Shown in pieces: positions 11,413 to 20,271 of a stretch of 64,000 nucleotides of DNA. Within the stretch, counting starts at the first letter, position 1, and each line of letters opens with the position of its first letter. This DNA comes from Azospirillum thiophilum (GTDB lineage Bacteria > Pseudomonadota > Alphaproteobacteria > Azospirillales > Azospirillaceae). Location: NCBI RefSeq assembly GCF_001305595.1, contig NZ_CP012402.1, positions 99,501 to 163,500 on the forward strand, given 5' to 3'. A model generated the notes under the pieces. It saw only the letters and a list, made by a program, of their open reading frames with translations. It made no database searches and was not told the origin of the DNA. The position numbers and the translations under genes are program-made.

Positions 11413-12871
11413 GCCTCCGGTCGCCGGCCAGACGGGTGTCCGCCGCCGGATCGCTGGTCTCGATATGGAACTTCATCAGCAGATTGGCGGCGACCATGGA
11501 GCGATAGCCCGCGCTGGCCCGCCAGTCGCTCAGCGGCGTGAAATCGCCGGACAGCGCCGCCATCGCCTCTCGCACCGTCTCCTCGCTCCAGTCCCGGCCG
11601 CGCAGTGCCGCCTCTGCCCCGGCGGCCCGCCTGGGCGTGCCGGCCATGCCGCCGAAGGCGATGCGGATGTCGGCGACCCGGCCGTCGGCGTCCAGCCTGA
11701 GGCGGAAGGCGCCGCAGACGGCGGAGATGTCCTGGTCGAAGCGCTTGGCGATCTTGTAGGCGCGGAAGCGCTCGCCAGGCCCCGGCTTCGGCAGGATCAC
11801 CGCCTCGACGAATTCGCCCTCGCGGCGGTCCTGCCTGCCGTATTCGATGAAGAACGCCTCCAGCGGCAGCTCGCGCGTCTCGTCGCCACGCCGCAGCCGC
11901 AGGGTGGCGGCGCAGGCGATCAGGGCCGGCGGGGTGTCGCCGATCGGGGAGCCGTTGGCGATGTTGCCGCCGATGGTGCCCATGTTGCGTACCTGCTCCG
12001 CCCCGATGCGGCGGATCAGCTCGCCGAAATCGGGATAGAGCGCGGCGATGGCGGGGGCGGCCTCGCTGTAGGTGACGCCGGCCCCGATCACCAGAGCGTC
12101 GCCGCGATCCTCGATCCGCCGCAGGGCGCCGACCCGGCCGGTATGGATCACCGTCGCCAGCACCCGCTGGAACTTGGTCACCCACAGCCCGACGTCGGTG
12201 GCGCCCGCCACGATGGTCGCACCGGGGTGGTCGAGCAGGAGCTGCGCCAGCTGCGGCACCGTCGCCGGGGCGAGGAACCGCCGCCCGCCGGTCCCGACAT
12301 CGAGGATCTCCTCGTCGCGCAGGGCCTTCAGCCTGTCCGCCCAAGCCTCGCGGTCGGCGAAGCGGTCGCTCCCTTGGCCGCCGATCCCGTACATGGCGTG
12401 CGCCGCCCGGACGATGGGGGCATAGCCGGTGCAGCGGCACAGGTTGCCGGCCAGCGCGTCGTCGATCCGCCGGTCGTCGGGCTTCTCCTCGTTCAGGTAG
12501 AGCGCCAGCAGCGACATGACGAAGCCCGGCGTGCAGAAGCCGCATTGCGAGCCGTGGCAATCGACCATCGCCTGCTGCACCGGATGCAGGGCGCCGTCCT
12601 GACCCTTCAGATGCTCGACCGTCAGCAGCAGGCAGCCGTCCAGTGTGGCGAGGAAGCGGATGCAGGCGTTCACCGCCTCGTAGCGCACCGCATCGCCGTC
12701 CAGCCGGCCGACCACCACGGTGCAGGCGCCGCAATCGCCCTCGGCACAGCCTTCCTTGGTGCCGACCCGCCGTTCCGACAGCCGCAGCCAGTCGAGCACC
12801 GTCAGGGTCGGATCGACATCGCCGATCTCCCGAAGCTCGTCGCCGAGATAGAAGCGGAGGCGCTGGCGCAT
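11399..12871 (-). CDS. xdhA: Xanthine dehydrogenase small (FeS/FAD) subunit
   Basis: The 490-residue protein has two [2Fe-2S] domains (first cluster GCAEGDCGACTVVVG plus NACIRF; second QCGFCTPGF and NLCRCTGY) within residues 1-160, a FAD domain (IVAGATDVGLW; MGTIGGNIANGSPIGDTPPAL) and a CO-dehydrogenase flavoprotein C-terminal domain. It passes electrons from the molybdenum site of XdhB to NAD. Start choice is supported by GGGAG six bases in front of the ATG. It is the first gene of the xdhABC operon; a long inverted repeat lies upstream at 13035-13076. Confidence 0.95.
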
Positions 12872-13034
12872 GGCTGCTCCCGATGAACTGGTGACGATGC
12901 GGTGCAGTATTTCACCTGCATCGACTCTGTCACCAGATCGGCAGCGGGGGAAAGAGTTTCAAATGGATCGGATAGATCGGATCTCGCAAAATCTGAATCG
13001 ATTTGGAACGTGAATCCGATCGCCAAACAAAGGA

Positions 13035-13076
13035 CTACAGTTTCGTGCGTTTGATATGAAACGCACGAAACTGTAG
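13035..13076. promoter_or_regulatory. 18-bp perfect inverted repeat with 6-nt loop upstream of xdhA
   Basis: The arm ctacagtttcgtgcgttt (13035-13052) is followed by gatatg and its exact reverse complement (13059-13076). The arms are about half A/T, unlike the region's GC-rich hairpins, and there is no T-run, so an operator or RNA switch is as likely as a terminator. It lies about 165 bp in front of the xdhA start. Confidence 0.6.
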
Positions 13077-13115
13077 CCACCGGTCGGGAAACGGGCAGCC
13101 TGCCCAACCGGAAAG

Positions 13116-13153
13116 CACGAAGGCCGGCGCTCCGCGGAGCGCCGGCCTTCGTG
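13116..13153. terminator. 38-bp perfect palindrome, terminator of the FlaF-like gene
   Basis: The 19-base arm cacgaaggccggcgctccg is followed directly by its exact complement. It starts 27 bp past the stop of the minus-strand FlaF-like gene. The T-tract on the minus strand is only CTTTCC, so rho-independent function is likely but imperfect. Confidence 0.65.
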
Positions 13154-13179
13154 AAATCCCGATGGATGGGAAAGCCCGG

Positions 13180-13677
13180 TCAGATCGAGATGCGCAGGGA
13201 TTCGCGGTTGACCGGCGGCGCGTCGGACTGGCCCATCGGGCGCGGCGGCACAGCCGGGCGCATGCCGGCGGGCTGGCCCGGGGCCGGCGGCGGCGGCTGG
13301 GTCGCCTGCTGGGCAGCGATGAACTCGCCCTGGGCGGTCAGTCCGCTGGCGACGTTGCGGTTGATGTTGACCAGCGTGTCGATCTTGGAGAAATCGAGAT
13401 CGACCAGACGGCTGGTCGTCTCGCGGTCGACCAGCAGCGACAAGGCCGCGATGTTCGTCCGCACCTCCGGCGGATGGCCGCAATCCTCTTCGGTGATCGC
13501 CGCCTGGAAGATGGTCCACAGCCGCTGATTCAGCTGCAAAGCCTCGCGGTAGGCATTCTCGTCCTTGGCATGGCTGGCGGCGATGATGCGTCGCGCCGCC
13601 TCCGCCAATGCCCATGCCTCGACGTCGCGCGGATTGTCCGAGGTCGGCTTGTTGGCGTAGGTGGGAGTCGGCTTCAT
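13180..13677 (-). CDS. FlaF-family flagellin regulator-like protein with Pro-rich tail
   Basis: The 165-residue protein matches FlaF through residue about 120: an N-terminal helix (REVEAWAL-type, here RDVEAWALAEAARRI), then NQRLWTIFQAAI, RTNIAALSLLVDRET and LVNINRNVASGL, which are the family's most conserved stretches. FlaF proteins are normally about 110-125 residues and help flagellin translation or secretion, usually beside flbT and flagellin genes. Here there is no flagellar neighbour, and about 40 Pro/Ala/Gly-rich residues are added at the C-terminus. Role in this setting unknown; a motility link is inference from the family. Confidence 0.75.
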   Translation of the reverse strand: MKPTPTYANKPTSDNPRDVEAWALAEAARRIIAASHAKDENAYREALQLNQRLWTIFQAAITEEDCGHPPEVRTNIAALSLLVDRETTSRLVDLDFSKIDTLVNINRNVASGLTAQGEFIAAQQATQPPPPAPGQPAGMRPAVPPRPMGQSDAPPVNRESLRISI

Positions 13678-13796
13678 TCCAAACCCTCGGGGGAAAACCC
13701 ATCCGGTCGGGGCGTACCTGCCCCTTGCGTTGCTTGCGAAGTGTCGGTTATCCGGCCGGCTTTGTCAACGCGACGGGGACGTGTCGACCCTCGCGG

Positions 13797-14774
13797 TCAG
13801 CCCTGACGCAAACTGGTCACACGTCCTATGCGATTCGGCAGAAGGGAGAGGGCGGCCTTCGCCACGCCGTCCTCGCCGATGCCGTCCATCAGGCCGCGGG
13901 CGTCGGGATCCGCGGCGACGCGGGCCAACAGCTCCGCCTGGGGGACGCTGCCGGTCACCGCCCGGCCATGCGGCCCCCAGGGGCCGTAGATGGCGGGATA
14001 GCCGGGGCCGAACAGCCCGACGGTCGGCACCCCGGCCGCCGCCGCGATGTGCATCAGCCCGCTGTCGTTGCCGACATAGAGCGCCGCGCGTTCCAGGCAG
14101 GCGGCGGCGGCCATGGGATCGGTGCGGCCGGTCAGGTCGATGGCCCGCGGCCCCAGCGCGTCGAGCAGCGGACGCGCCCGCTCCCGCTCCGGCCCGGCGG
14201 CCAGCACCGCCACCCGCGCACCCGCCAGCGGACCATCCGGCCCGGTCAGCCGTGAGGCCAGCCGGGCGAAGCGGTCGGCCGGCCACTCCTTGCCCAGCCA
14301 GTTGGCGGTCGGGCCGATGGCCAGGAACGGGCCGGTGCCGGCGGGGATCAGGGCGTCGGCCTCCGCCCGCGCCGCGGCGTCGATCCACAGGCGCGGGGCC
14401 GGTGGCGGCGACAGGCCCAGCACCGCTGCATTCTCCTCCACCTTGTGCATTGGACGGGCCGCCTTGGCGTGGAAGACCCGCCGGCGCGCCGGCACCAGCC
14501 GCCCGACCGCCGAGTTGCGCAGATCGACCACCAGATCCCAGCGCGTCGTCACGCAGTCCAGCCACAGCCGCAGCCAGTGCCGGGCGTAGGACCGCTTCGG
14601 CATCGGGATCAGCCGCTCCAGCCCGGGCACCGAGCGGAACAACGGGGCCGGCAGCGGCCCGCAGGCGATGGTCAGCCTCGCCCCCGGACAGGTCTCGGTC
14701 AGGTGGCCGAGCAGCCCGGTCGACAGCACCGCATCGCCCAGCCGGTTGGAGGTGATGAAGAGGATGCGGGTCAT
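13797..14774 (-). CDS. GT9-family (heptosyltransferase-like) glycosyltransferase
   Basis: The 325-residue protein starts RILFITSNRLGDAVLSTGLL, the classic GT9 opening, and has the nucleotide-sugar-side motif YVGNDSGLMHIAAAAGVPTVGLFGP near residue 235. GT9 enzymes add heptose or other sugars to the lipopolysaccharide core at the cytoplasmic face of the inner membrane. Its ATG overlaps the end of lptF by four bases (ATGA), so the two envelope genes are translationally coupled. The exact acceptor and donor cannot be read from sequence. Confidence 0.9.
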   Translation of the reverse strand: MTRILFITSNRLGDAVLSTGLLGHLTETCPGARLTIACGPLPAPLFRSVPGLERLIPMPKRSYARHWLRLWLDCVTTRWDLVVDLRNSAVGRLVPARRRVFHAKAARPMHKVEENAAVLGLSPPPAPRLWIDAAARAEADALIPAGTGPFLAIGPTANWLGKEWPADRFARLASRLTGPDGPLAGARVAVLAAGPERERARPLLDALGPRAIDLTGRTDPMAAAACLERAALYVGNDSGLMHIAAAAGVPTVGLFGPGYPAIYGPWGPHGRAVTGSVPQAELLARVAADPDARGLMDGIGEDGVAKAALSLLPNRIGRVTSLRQG

Positions 14775-15952
14775 CGCGTCCCGGCCGTAGCGGCGCCGCT
14801 CCCCGCCCCATTCCCGTCACCATTTCCGGGGGTATCCTGCCCGGATTGGTCCTGCCCGCGTCCGGGCCGCAGCATCAGCCCGCGCGACATCACCCACAGG
14901 GCCGGCAGCAGCACCACCAGCGGCATGGCGTACATCAGCGGCACGAAGACGGTCGCCTTGCCGGCCAGGCTGGTCAGCCCGAGCGCCCCGGCCTGCAACC
15001 CCATCACCAGCAGCACGGCGATGGTGACGCGCGAGGATTGGCCACGCCGGTTGAACTCGCCCGACAGCAGCGCCGCCAGCGCCACCAGCGCATAGGACAG
15101 AGCCAGCAGCGGCGAGGAGAAGCGGTGGTGCAGCTCGGCGATCAGGCCGCGGCGCATGCGGTCGTCCTGGGCCGGGACATTGCCGTCCATCAGCTCCGCG
15201 GTGGTGCGCTCCCGCGCATCGGGCCAGCGTTCGGCCGCCTGCGGCGCCACCGCCTTCAGGTCGACGGCATAGCGGTCGAAGAACAGCTGCGACAGCCGGT
15301 TGGTCTTGCGGTCCAGCTCCTGCCGGTTGCCGTCATAGACGACGAAGCGCGTGCCCTCCGGCCCGGTCTGCATCACGGCGCGGTCGCCCATGATCGTCAC
15401 CGGCTTGTCCGGCAGGCGGCCGTCATGGATCAGCACCTTGTGCAGGTTGCCGTCCGAATCGCGGTCGCGCAGGAAGACGCTGAACTGGTCGCCGACCTCG
15501 TTGAACACGCCCTCGCGCAGGAACAGCTGCGAATAGTCGCTGCGCACCGTGTATTCCATGCGCACCAGTTCGCGATGGGCGGACGGGGTGATCCAGACGT
15601 TCAGCACATAGACGACGACCATCACCCCCGCAGCCAGCACCAGCGCCGGCTGCGACAGCGACAGCGGCCCGACGCCGGCCGCGCGCATCACCACCAGCTC
15701 GCTGTCGGCCGCCATCTTGTTGTAGGTGAACAGGATGGCGCCGACCAGGGCCAGCGGCAGCACGATGCCGAGGAAGGTCGGCACCGTCAGCAGCAGCAGC
15801 CACAGGAACATCCCCATCGGCGCGCCGGCGCTGACCACGATCTCGATCAGGCGCAGCGACTGGCTGAGCCAGATGGTCAGCGTCAGGCCGGCCGTCGAAT
15901 AGAGGGTGGCGATCAGCAGGTTGCGGAACAGGTACCGTTGCAGTCGGTTCAT
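14771..15952 (-). CDS. lptF: LPS export ABC transporter permease LptF
   Basis: The 393-residue protein belongs to the LptF/LptG family: membrane segments near residues 15-35, 55-80 and 100-125, a large periplasmic jellyroll region containing LREGVFNEVGDQFSVFLRD, and three more membrane segments near the C-terminus. LptF with LptG and LptB extracts lipopolysaccharide from the inner membrane. The start at 15952 (MNRLQRYLFRNLL) is chosen because the family begins there; the longer frame would overlap the divergent TPR gene. The usual partner lptG is not beside it; a GT9 gene follows instead. Confidence 0.88.
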   Translation of the reverse strand: MNRLQRYLFRNLLIATLYSTAGLTLTIWLSQSLRLIEIVVSAGAPMGMFLWLLLLTVPTFLGIVLPLALVGAILFTYNKMAADSELVVMRAAGVGPLSLSQPALVLAAGVMVVVYVLNVWITPSAHRELVRMEYTVRSDYSQLFLREGVFNEVGDQFSVFLRDRDSDGNLHKVLIHDGRLPDKPVTIMGDRAVMQTGPEGTRFVVYDGNRQELDRKTNRLSQLFFDRYAVDLKAVAPQAAERWPDARERTTAELMDGNVPAQDDRMRRGLIAELHHRFSSPLLALSYALVALAALLSGEFNRRGQSSRVTIAVLLVMGLQAGALGLTSLAGKATVFVPLMYAMPLVVLLPALWVMSRGLMLRPGRGQDQSGQDTPGNGDGNGAGSGAATAGTR

Positions 15953-16115
15953 GGACTTCGGCCGGATCTCCAATACGGGCGGCAAGCTGACCGCCCCGGC
16001 CCGCCGGGTCAAGTGCTGAAAACCGGCCGGCCCTCCCGCGGACCCGGCGCAGGCCCGGCGGCACCCACCCGGCATAGGTCCGGGAAAGCGCTGGCGCGGG
16101 CCGCGGCCAACAGCT

Positions 16116-18317
16116 ATGACGGTCGTCATGGCGACGATCCAGGAAGCGCTGAGCGCCGCGCTGGCGCATCATCAGGCCGGCCGGCTGGCCGAGGCGGCGG
16201 CGCTCTACCATGCCGTGCTCGACGCCGTGCCCGGCCATGCCGACGCCTCCCATCTGCTGGGGGTGGTCCATCTGCAGTCGGGCCAGCCCGACCGCGCTGC
16301 CGCTCTGATCCGCACCGCCATCCAGGCCAGCCACCGGGTCGCCGACTATCACGACAATCTCGGCAGCGCGCTGAAGGCGCTCGGCCGCCACGAGGAGGCG
16401 GTGGCCGCCCACCGGCAGGCGATCCGGCTGCGGCCCGAATTCGCCCAGGCGCTCTACAATCTCGGCAACGCGCTGGAGGCGCTCGGCCGGCTGGAGGAGG
16501 CGGCGACCGCCTTCCGGCAGGCGGCGGCGCGGCGGCCGGGCTATGCCAAGGCCCGCTTCAACCTGGGCAACGTGCTGGCGGCGCTCGACCGCCGGGCCGA
16601 TGCCGACGACGCCTACCGTGCCGCCATCACCGACGATCCCGCTTTCGTCGAGGCCCATGCCAACCGCGGCTCGCTGCTGCTGGCGCTGGAACGGCCGGCG
16701 GACGCGGCGGCGGCGCTGGCCCGCGCACTGGCGCTGCGTCCCGACCATGCCCCGGCGCTGGCCAACCGGGCGGCGGCCCTGCTGGCCCTGGGAAAGCCCG
16801 ACGCGGCGGAGCGCGCCGCCCGCCATGCCGTGGCGTCCCGGCCGGAACTGGCCGACGCGCTGCTGCGGCTGGCCGAGATACGCCAGCGCGCCGGCCGGCT
16901 GGACGCCGCCGCCAGCACCTATGCCGCGGCGCTGGCCTGGAACCCGGCGCTGGCGCAGGCGCATGCCAACCTGGCCCTGGTGCGCCAGACCCAGGGGCTG
17001 CTCGACGCGGCGGAGGCCGGGAACCGGCGGGCGCTGGCGCTCGACCCCGGTCTGGCCGACGTGCGCTCCAACCTCGCCTATCTCCGGCTGTTCCGGCCGG
17101 GGGTGACGCTCGCTGCGGTGCTGGAGGCCCATCGCGCCTGGGACGCCGCGCATGGGGCGCCGCACCGCGGGCGCTGGGCCAAGCCCGGCCGGTCCACCGC
17201 CGCCGTCGCCGCCGCGAAAGGACCGCTCACCGTCGCCATCCTGTCCGGCGACTTCCGCCGCCACCCCGCCGGCCTGTTCGCGCTGCGCACGGTGGAGGCG
17301 CTGCCCGCCCAGGACATCCGCCTGCTGCTCTATGCCAACCAGACCGAGGCCGACGACGTGACCGCGCGCTTCCGCAAGGCGGCGGCGCGCTGGATCCCGG
17401 TCGCCGGCCTGCCTGACGGGGAGGTGGCGGCGCGGATCCGCCACGACCGGCCCGACATCCTGATCGATCTGGCCGGCCACAACGCCCGCGGCCGGCCCGG
17501 CGTGTTCGCGCGCAAGCCGGCGCCGCTGCAGGTCGCCTGGGCGGGCTACATGGCGACCACCGGCCTTGCCGCCATGGATGCGCTGGTCGCCGACCGCCAC
17601 CATGTGCCAGACGGCATGGAGGCGTTCTATGCGGAGCGGGTGCTGCGCATGCCCGACGCCTTCATCGCCTTCGAGCCGCCGGGCGACGGGGAGGCGCTGC
17701 CGCTGACCCAGCCGCCCAGCCTGTCCGGCGGCCCCGTCACCTTCGGGTCCTTCAACATCCTGACCAAGCTGAACGACGCGGTGCTGGCGGCCTGGGCGGC
17801 GATCCTCGGCCGGCTGCCGGGGTCGCGCCTGCTGATGAAGACCAAGGCCTTGTCCTGCCCGGTCACCGCCGCCCTGTGGCGCGGCCGGCTGGCCGCCGCC
17901 GGCATCGAACCGGACCGTGTGACGATGGTCGGCGGCAGCAGCAGCCTGGACCATATGCGCCATTGCGGCTCGGTCGACGTGGCCCTCGACCCCTTCCCCT
18001 TCTCCGGCAGCACGACGACGCTGGAAACCCTGTGGATGGGGGTGCCGGTCGTCACCCTGCCGGGGGAGACCTTCTCCAGCCGCCATTCGCTGGCCTTCCT
18101 GACCGTGGCGGGGGTGGAGGGCTGCATCGCCGCCGATCCGGCCGACTATGTGGAGCGCGCCGTCGCCTGGGCATCGGCGCCGCAGCGGCTGGCGGATCTG
18201 CGCCGCACCCTGCGCGCTCGGATGGCCGCCGGACCGCTGTGCGACGGCGGTCGGCTCGCCGCCGCATTGGCGGCGGACCTGCGGGCATTGCAGTCGTCGG
18301 CTGCAAGACGTTCCTGA
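16116..18317 (+). CDS. TPR-repeat protein with C-terminal GT41 (OGT/SPINDLY-like) domain
   Basis: The 733-residue protein has about ten TPR units over residues 5-340 (repeated patterns such as ALYNLGNALEALGRLEEAATAFRQA). An O-GlcNAc-transferase-type domain follows over about 365-720: GDFRRHPAGLF, DILIDLAGHNARGRPGVFARKPAPLQVAWAG (split motif), FGSFNILTKL, DVALDPFPFSGSTTTLETLWMGVPVVTLPG. Family members transfer a sugar from a nucleotide donor to Ser/Thr of proteins; the target here is unknown. It is divergent from lptF, with a 163-bp spacer. An alternative ATG at 16128 is equally possible, since neither has a clear ribosome site. Confidence 0.88.
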   Translation: MTVVMATIQEALSAALAHHQAGRLAEAAALYHAVLDAVPGHADASHLLGVVHLQSGQPDRAAALIRTAIQASHRVADYHDNLGSALKALGRHEEAVAAHRQAIRLRPEFAQALYNLGNALEALGRLEEAATAFRQAAARRPGYAKARFNLGNVLAALDRRADADDAYRAAITDDPAFVEAHANRGSLLLALERPADAAAALARALALRPDHAPALANRAAALLALGKPDAAERAARHAVASRPELADALLRLAEIRQRAGRLDAAASTYAAALAWNPALAQAHANLALVRQTQGLLDAAEAGNRRALALDPGLADVRSNLAYLRLFRPGVTLAAVLEAHRAWDAAHGAPHRGRWAKPGRSTAAVAAAKGPLTVAILSGDFRRHPAGLFALRTVEALPAQDIRLLLYANQTEADDVTARFRKAAARWIPVAGLPDGEVAARIRHDRPDILIDLAGHNARGRPGVFARKPAPLQVAWAGYMATTGLAAMDALVADRHHVPDGMEAFYAERVLRMPDAFIAFEPPGDGEALPLTQPPSLSGGPVTFGSFNILTKLNDAVLAAWAAILGRLPGSRLLMKTKALSCPVTAALWRGRLAAAGIEPDRVTMVGGSSSLDHMRHCGSVDVALDPFPFSGSTTTLETLWMGVPVVTLPGETFSSRHSLAFLTVAGVEGCIAADPADYVERAVAWASAPQRLADLRRTLRARMAAGPLCDGGRLAAALAADLRALQSSAARRS

Positions 18318-18366
18318 TGTGCGCCTTGCGATCGTTGTGGGTGAAAATATTGTAACGCGCCACCGA

Positions 18367-18395
18367 TTGTAAAAGACCCTGATTATCGGTATGAT
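18367..18395 (+). promoter_or_regulatory. Sigma70-like promoter
   Basis: TTGTAA (18367-18372), exactly 17 bases, then TATGAT (18390-18395). It is in an A/T-rich patch just after the GT41 gene and points at the small ORF beginning at 18491. Pattern match only, but rare in DNA this GC-rich. Confidence 0.5.
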
Positions 18396-18490
18396 CCAGC
18401 CGTCCGGCCGGAAAGCCAGCGGGCCTATCGTCCCTTTCCGCCTTGCGACATCGCCTTACCCCCTGTCCGCCCCCCCCCGGTCGTGGAGCG

Positions 18491-18727
18491 ATGATGATCG
18501 ATCCAGCGGCGATACGCCGAGCGATTGCCGAAGTCGAACAGGCGGTGGGCGCAGCCCATGCGCGTGGCGAGATGGCGGCACAGGACGGCGCCACCGCACT
18601 GGCCCGGCTCTATACGGTCTATGCCCAGAGCGTGCTGCGCCGCCACGGGGTGGGGGTCGATCTCGAGGAGCTCTGCCACCGCGGCGGCCGGCACCACCGG
18701 CTCGACGCCGCATCCCGCCCCCGCTGA
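18491..18727 (+). CDS. Small hypothetical protein (78 aa)
   Basis: It starts with two consecutive ATGs (18491, 18494) behind a GGAG-containing stretch, and a sigma70-like promoter lies 96 bp upstream. The product is helical in character (AIRRAIAEVEQAVGAAHARG, then TALARLYTVYAQSVLRRHG) with a His/Arg-rich end. No family was recognised and no membrane segment or signal peptide is visible. The minus strand also has open frames here, so coding status rests mainly on the promoter, ribosome site and helical pattern. Confidence 0.4.
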   Translation: MMIDPAAIRRAIAEVEQAVGAAHARGEMAAQDGATALARLYTVYAQSVLRRHGVGVDLEELCHRGGRHHRLDAASRPR

Positions 18728-18827
18728 AATGCCGAGTTCCTGAAGGCCAGGCCATGGGAACCAACCGGTGCCGCCCGGGTTGGCGTGGGGAGGCCCCTTC
18801 GGCCACACAAAAGCGGGAATCCGGCGC

Positions 18828-20198
18828 ATGCGTACCACCACACGGCTCGCCCTCATGCTGTCCGCGGCGGTCGTCGCGCTTCCGCTCGCCGGTTGCAGCG
18901 AGCAGGCGACGCTGCCGGTCGCGGCCGGCACCGGCCCCAACCCGACCCTGCCGGAACCGAAATCCACGCTGATCCCGACGGTCGACATCGCCGACGCCGT
19001 CGGCTGGCCGCAAGGCGTACAGCCGGCGGCGGCCCAAGGGTTGAGCGTGACCGCCTTCGCCACCGGGCTGGATCATCCGCGCTGGCTGCTGAGCCTGCCG
19101 AACGGCGACGTGCTGGTGGCGGAGACCAACGCCCCGCCCAAGCCGGAGGACGGCAAGGGCATCAAGGGATGGGTCATGGGGCTGGTGATGGGCAAGGCCG
19201 GGGCAACCACGCCCAGCGCCAACCGCATCACCCTGCTGCGCGACAGCGACGGCGACGGCAAGGCAGACGTCCGCGAACCCTTCCTGGAAGGGTTGAACTC
19301 GCCCTTCGGCATGGCGCTGGTCGGCAGCGACCTCTACATCGCCGACACCGACGCGGTGGTGAAAGTCCCCTACCGCGAGGGCGACACCAAGGCCACCGCC
19401 CGGCCGGAGAGGGTGGTCGACCTGCCCGGCGGGCCGCTGAACCACCATTGGACCAAGAACATCGTCGCCAGCCGCGACGGCTCCAAGCTCTACGCCACCG
19501 TCGGTTCCAACAGCAACGTCGCCGAAAACGGCATCGAGGCCGAGCAGGGCCGCGCCGCCATCTGGGAAATCGACCTGAAGACCCGGTCGCACCGCATCTT
19601 CGCCTCCGGCCTGCGCAATCCCAACGGCATGGATTGGGAGCCGACCGGCGGGGCGCTGTGGACCGCCGTCAACGAACGGGACGAGATCGGCAGCGACCTT
19701 GTGCCCGACTACATGACCTCGGTGAAGGACGGCGGCTTCTACGGCTGGCCCTACAGCTATTACGGCCAGCATGTCGACAGCCGGGTCGAGCCGCAGCGGC
19801 CCGATCTGGTCGCCAAGGCGATCCCGCCCGACTATGCGCTGGGGCCGCACACCGCCTCGCTCGGGCTGGCCTTCTCCCGGCCGGGCGCGCTGCCGCCGGG
19901 CCTGACCGAGGGCGTGTTCATCGGCCAGCACGGCTCATGGAACCGCAATCCGCCCAGCGGCTACAAGGTGATCTTCGTTCCCTTCCGCGACGGCCGTCCG
20001 TCCGGCGAGCCGGTCGACGTGCTGACCGGCTTCCTCGACAAGGACGGCAATGCCCAGGGCCGTCCGGTCGGCGTGACGCTGGATGCAAAGGGCGCCCTGC
20101 TGGTCGCCGACGACGTCGGCAATGCCGTCTGGCGCGTCAGCGGCGCCGGCACCGCGCAATCGGCCGAGCGGCCGGCCCCGCAGCAGCCGGCACAATAG
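18828..20198 (+). CDS. Sorbosone dehydrogenase-like (PQQ-type beta-propeller) lipoprotein
   Basis: The 456-residue protein has a lipoprotein signal with lipobox LAGC (Cys about residue 22), then a beta-propeller of the L-sorbosone/glucose dehydrogenase type: [87 protein letters not shown]. It should sit in the periplasm anchored to a membrane and oxidise a sugar or sugar derivative, probably with PQQ; the substrate is not known. The start at 18828 places the signal peptide correctly; an upstream ATG at 18768 would not. Confidence 0.85.
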   Translation: MRTTTRLALMLSAAVVALPLAGCSEQATLPVAAGTGPNPTLPEPKSTLIPTVDIADAVGWPQGVQPAAAQGLSVTAFATGLDHPRWLLSLPNGDVLVAETNAPPKPEDGKGIKGWVMGLVMGKAGATTPSANRITLLRDSDGDGKADVREPFLEGLNSPFGMALVGSDLYIADTDAVVKVPYREGDTKATARPERVVDLPGGPLNHHWTKNIVASRDGSKLYATVGSNSNVAENGIEAEQGRAAIWEIDLKTRSHRIFASGLRNPNGMDWEPTGGALWTAVNERDEIGSDLVPDYMTSVKDGGFYGWPYSYYGQHVDSRVEPQRPDLVAKAIPPDYALGPHTASLGLAFSRPGALPPGLTEGVFIGQHGSWNRNPPSGYKVIFVPFRDGRPSGEPVDVLTGFLDKDGNAQGRPVGVTLDAKGALLVADDVGNAVWRVSGAGTAQSAERPAPQQPAQ

Positions 20199-20271
20199 AC
20201 CGGCGCGACAAGCGGACCGGCGCGACGAGGAAGGGCCTCCCCTTCCGCGTCCGCCGGCGCGATACTGCGTC

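Larger units (their letters stand above)
12872..13179. other. 308-bp regulatory spacer upstream of xdhA
   Basis: This region is noticeably richer in A/T than its surroundings between about 12950 and 13080. It contains a repeated gatccgatc/cgatcggat motif, the 18-bp-arm inverted repeat at 13035-13076, and the terminator palindrome at 13116-13153. The xdhA promoter should lie here, but no convincing -35/-10 pair was found. Confidence 0.5.

Noticed and set aside
12802-13107. Minus-strand ORF of 101 codons covering the xdhA promoter region
   Set aside because: Overlaps the xdhA start in another frame and has no family pattern or ribosome site.
14871-14886. Iteron-like agcatcagcccgcg inside lptF
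   Set aside because: Only 14 bases match, and they are explained by coding sequence of lptF; the left half of the iteron is missing.
15953-16129. 59-residue N-terminal extension of LptF
   Set aside because: Not conserved in the family and would overlap the divergent TPR/GT41 gene.
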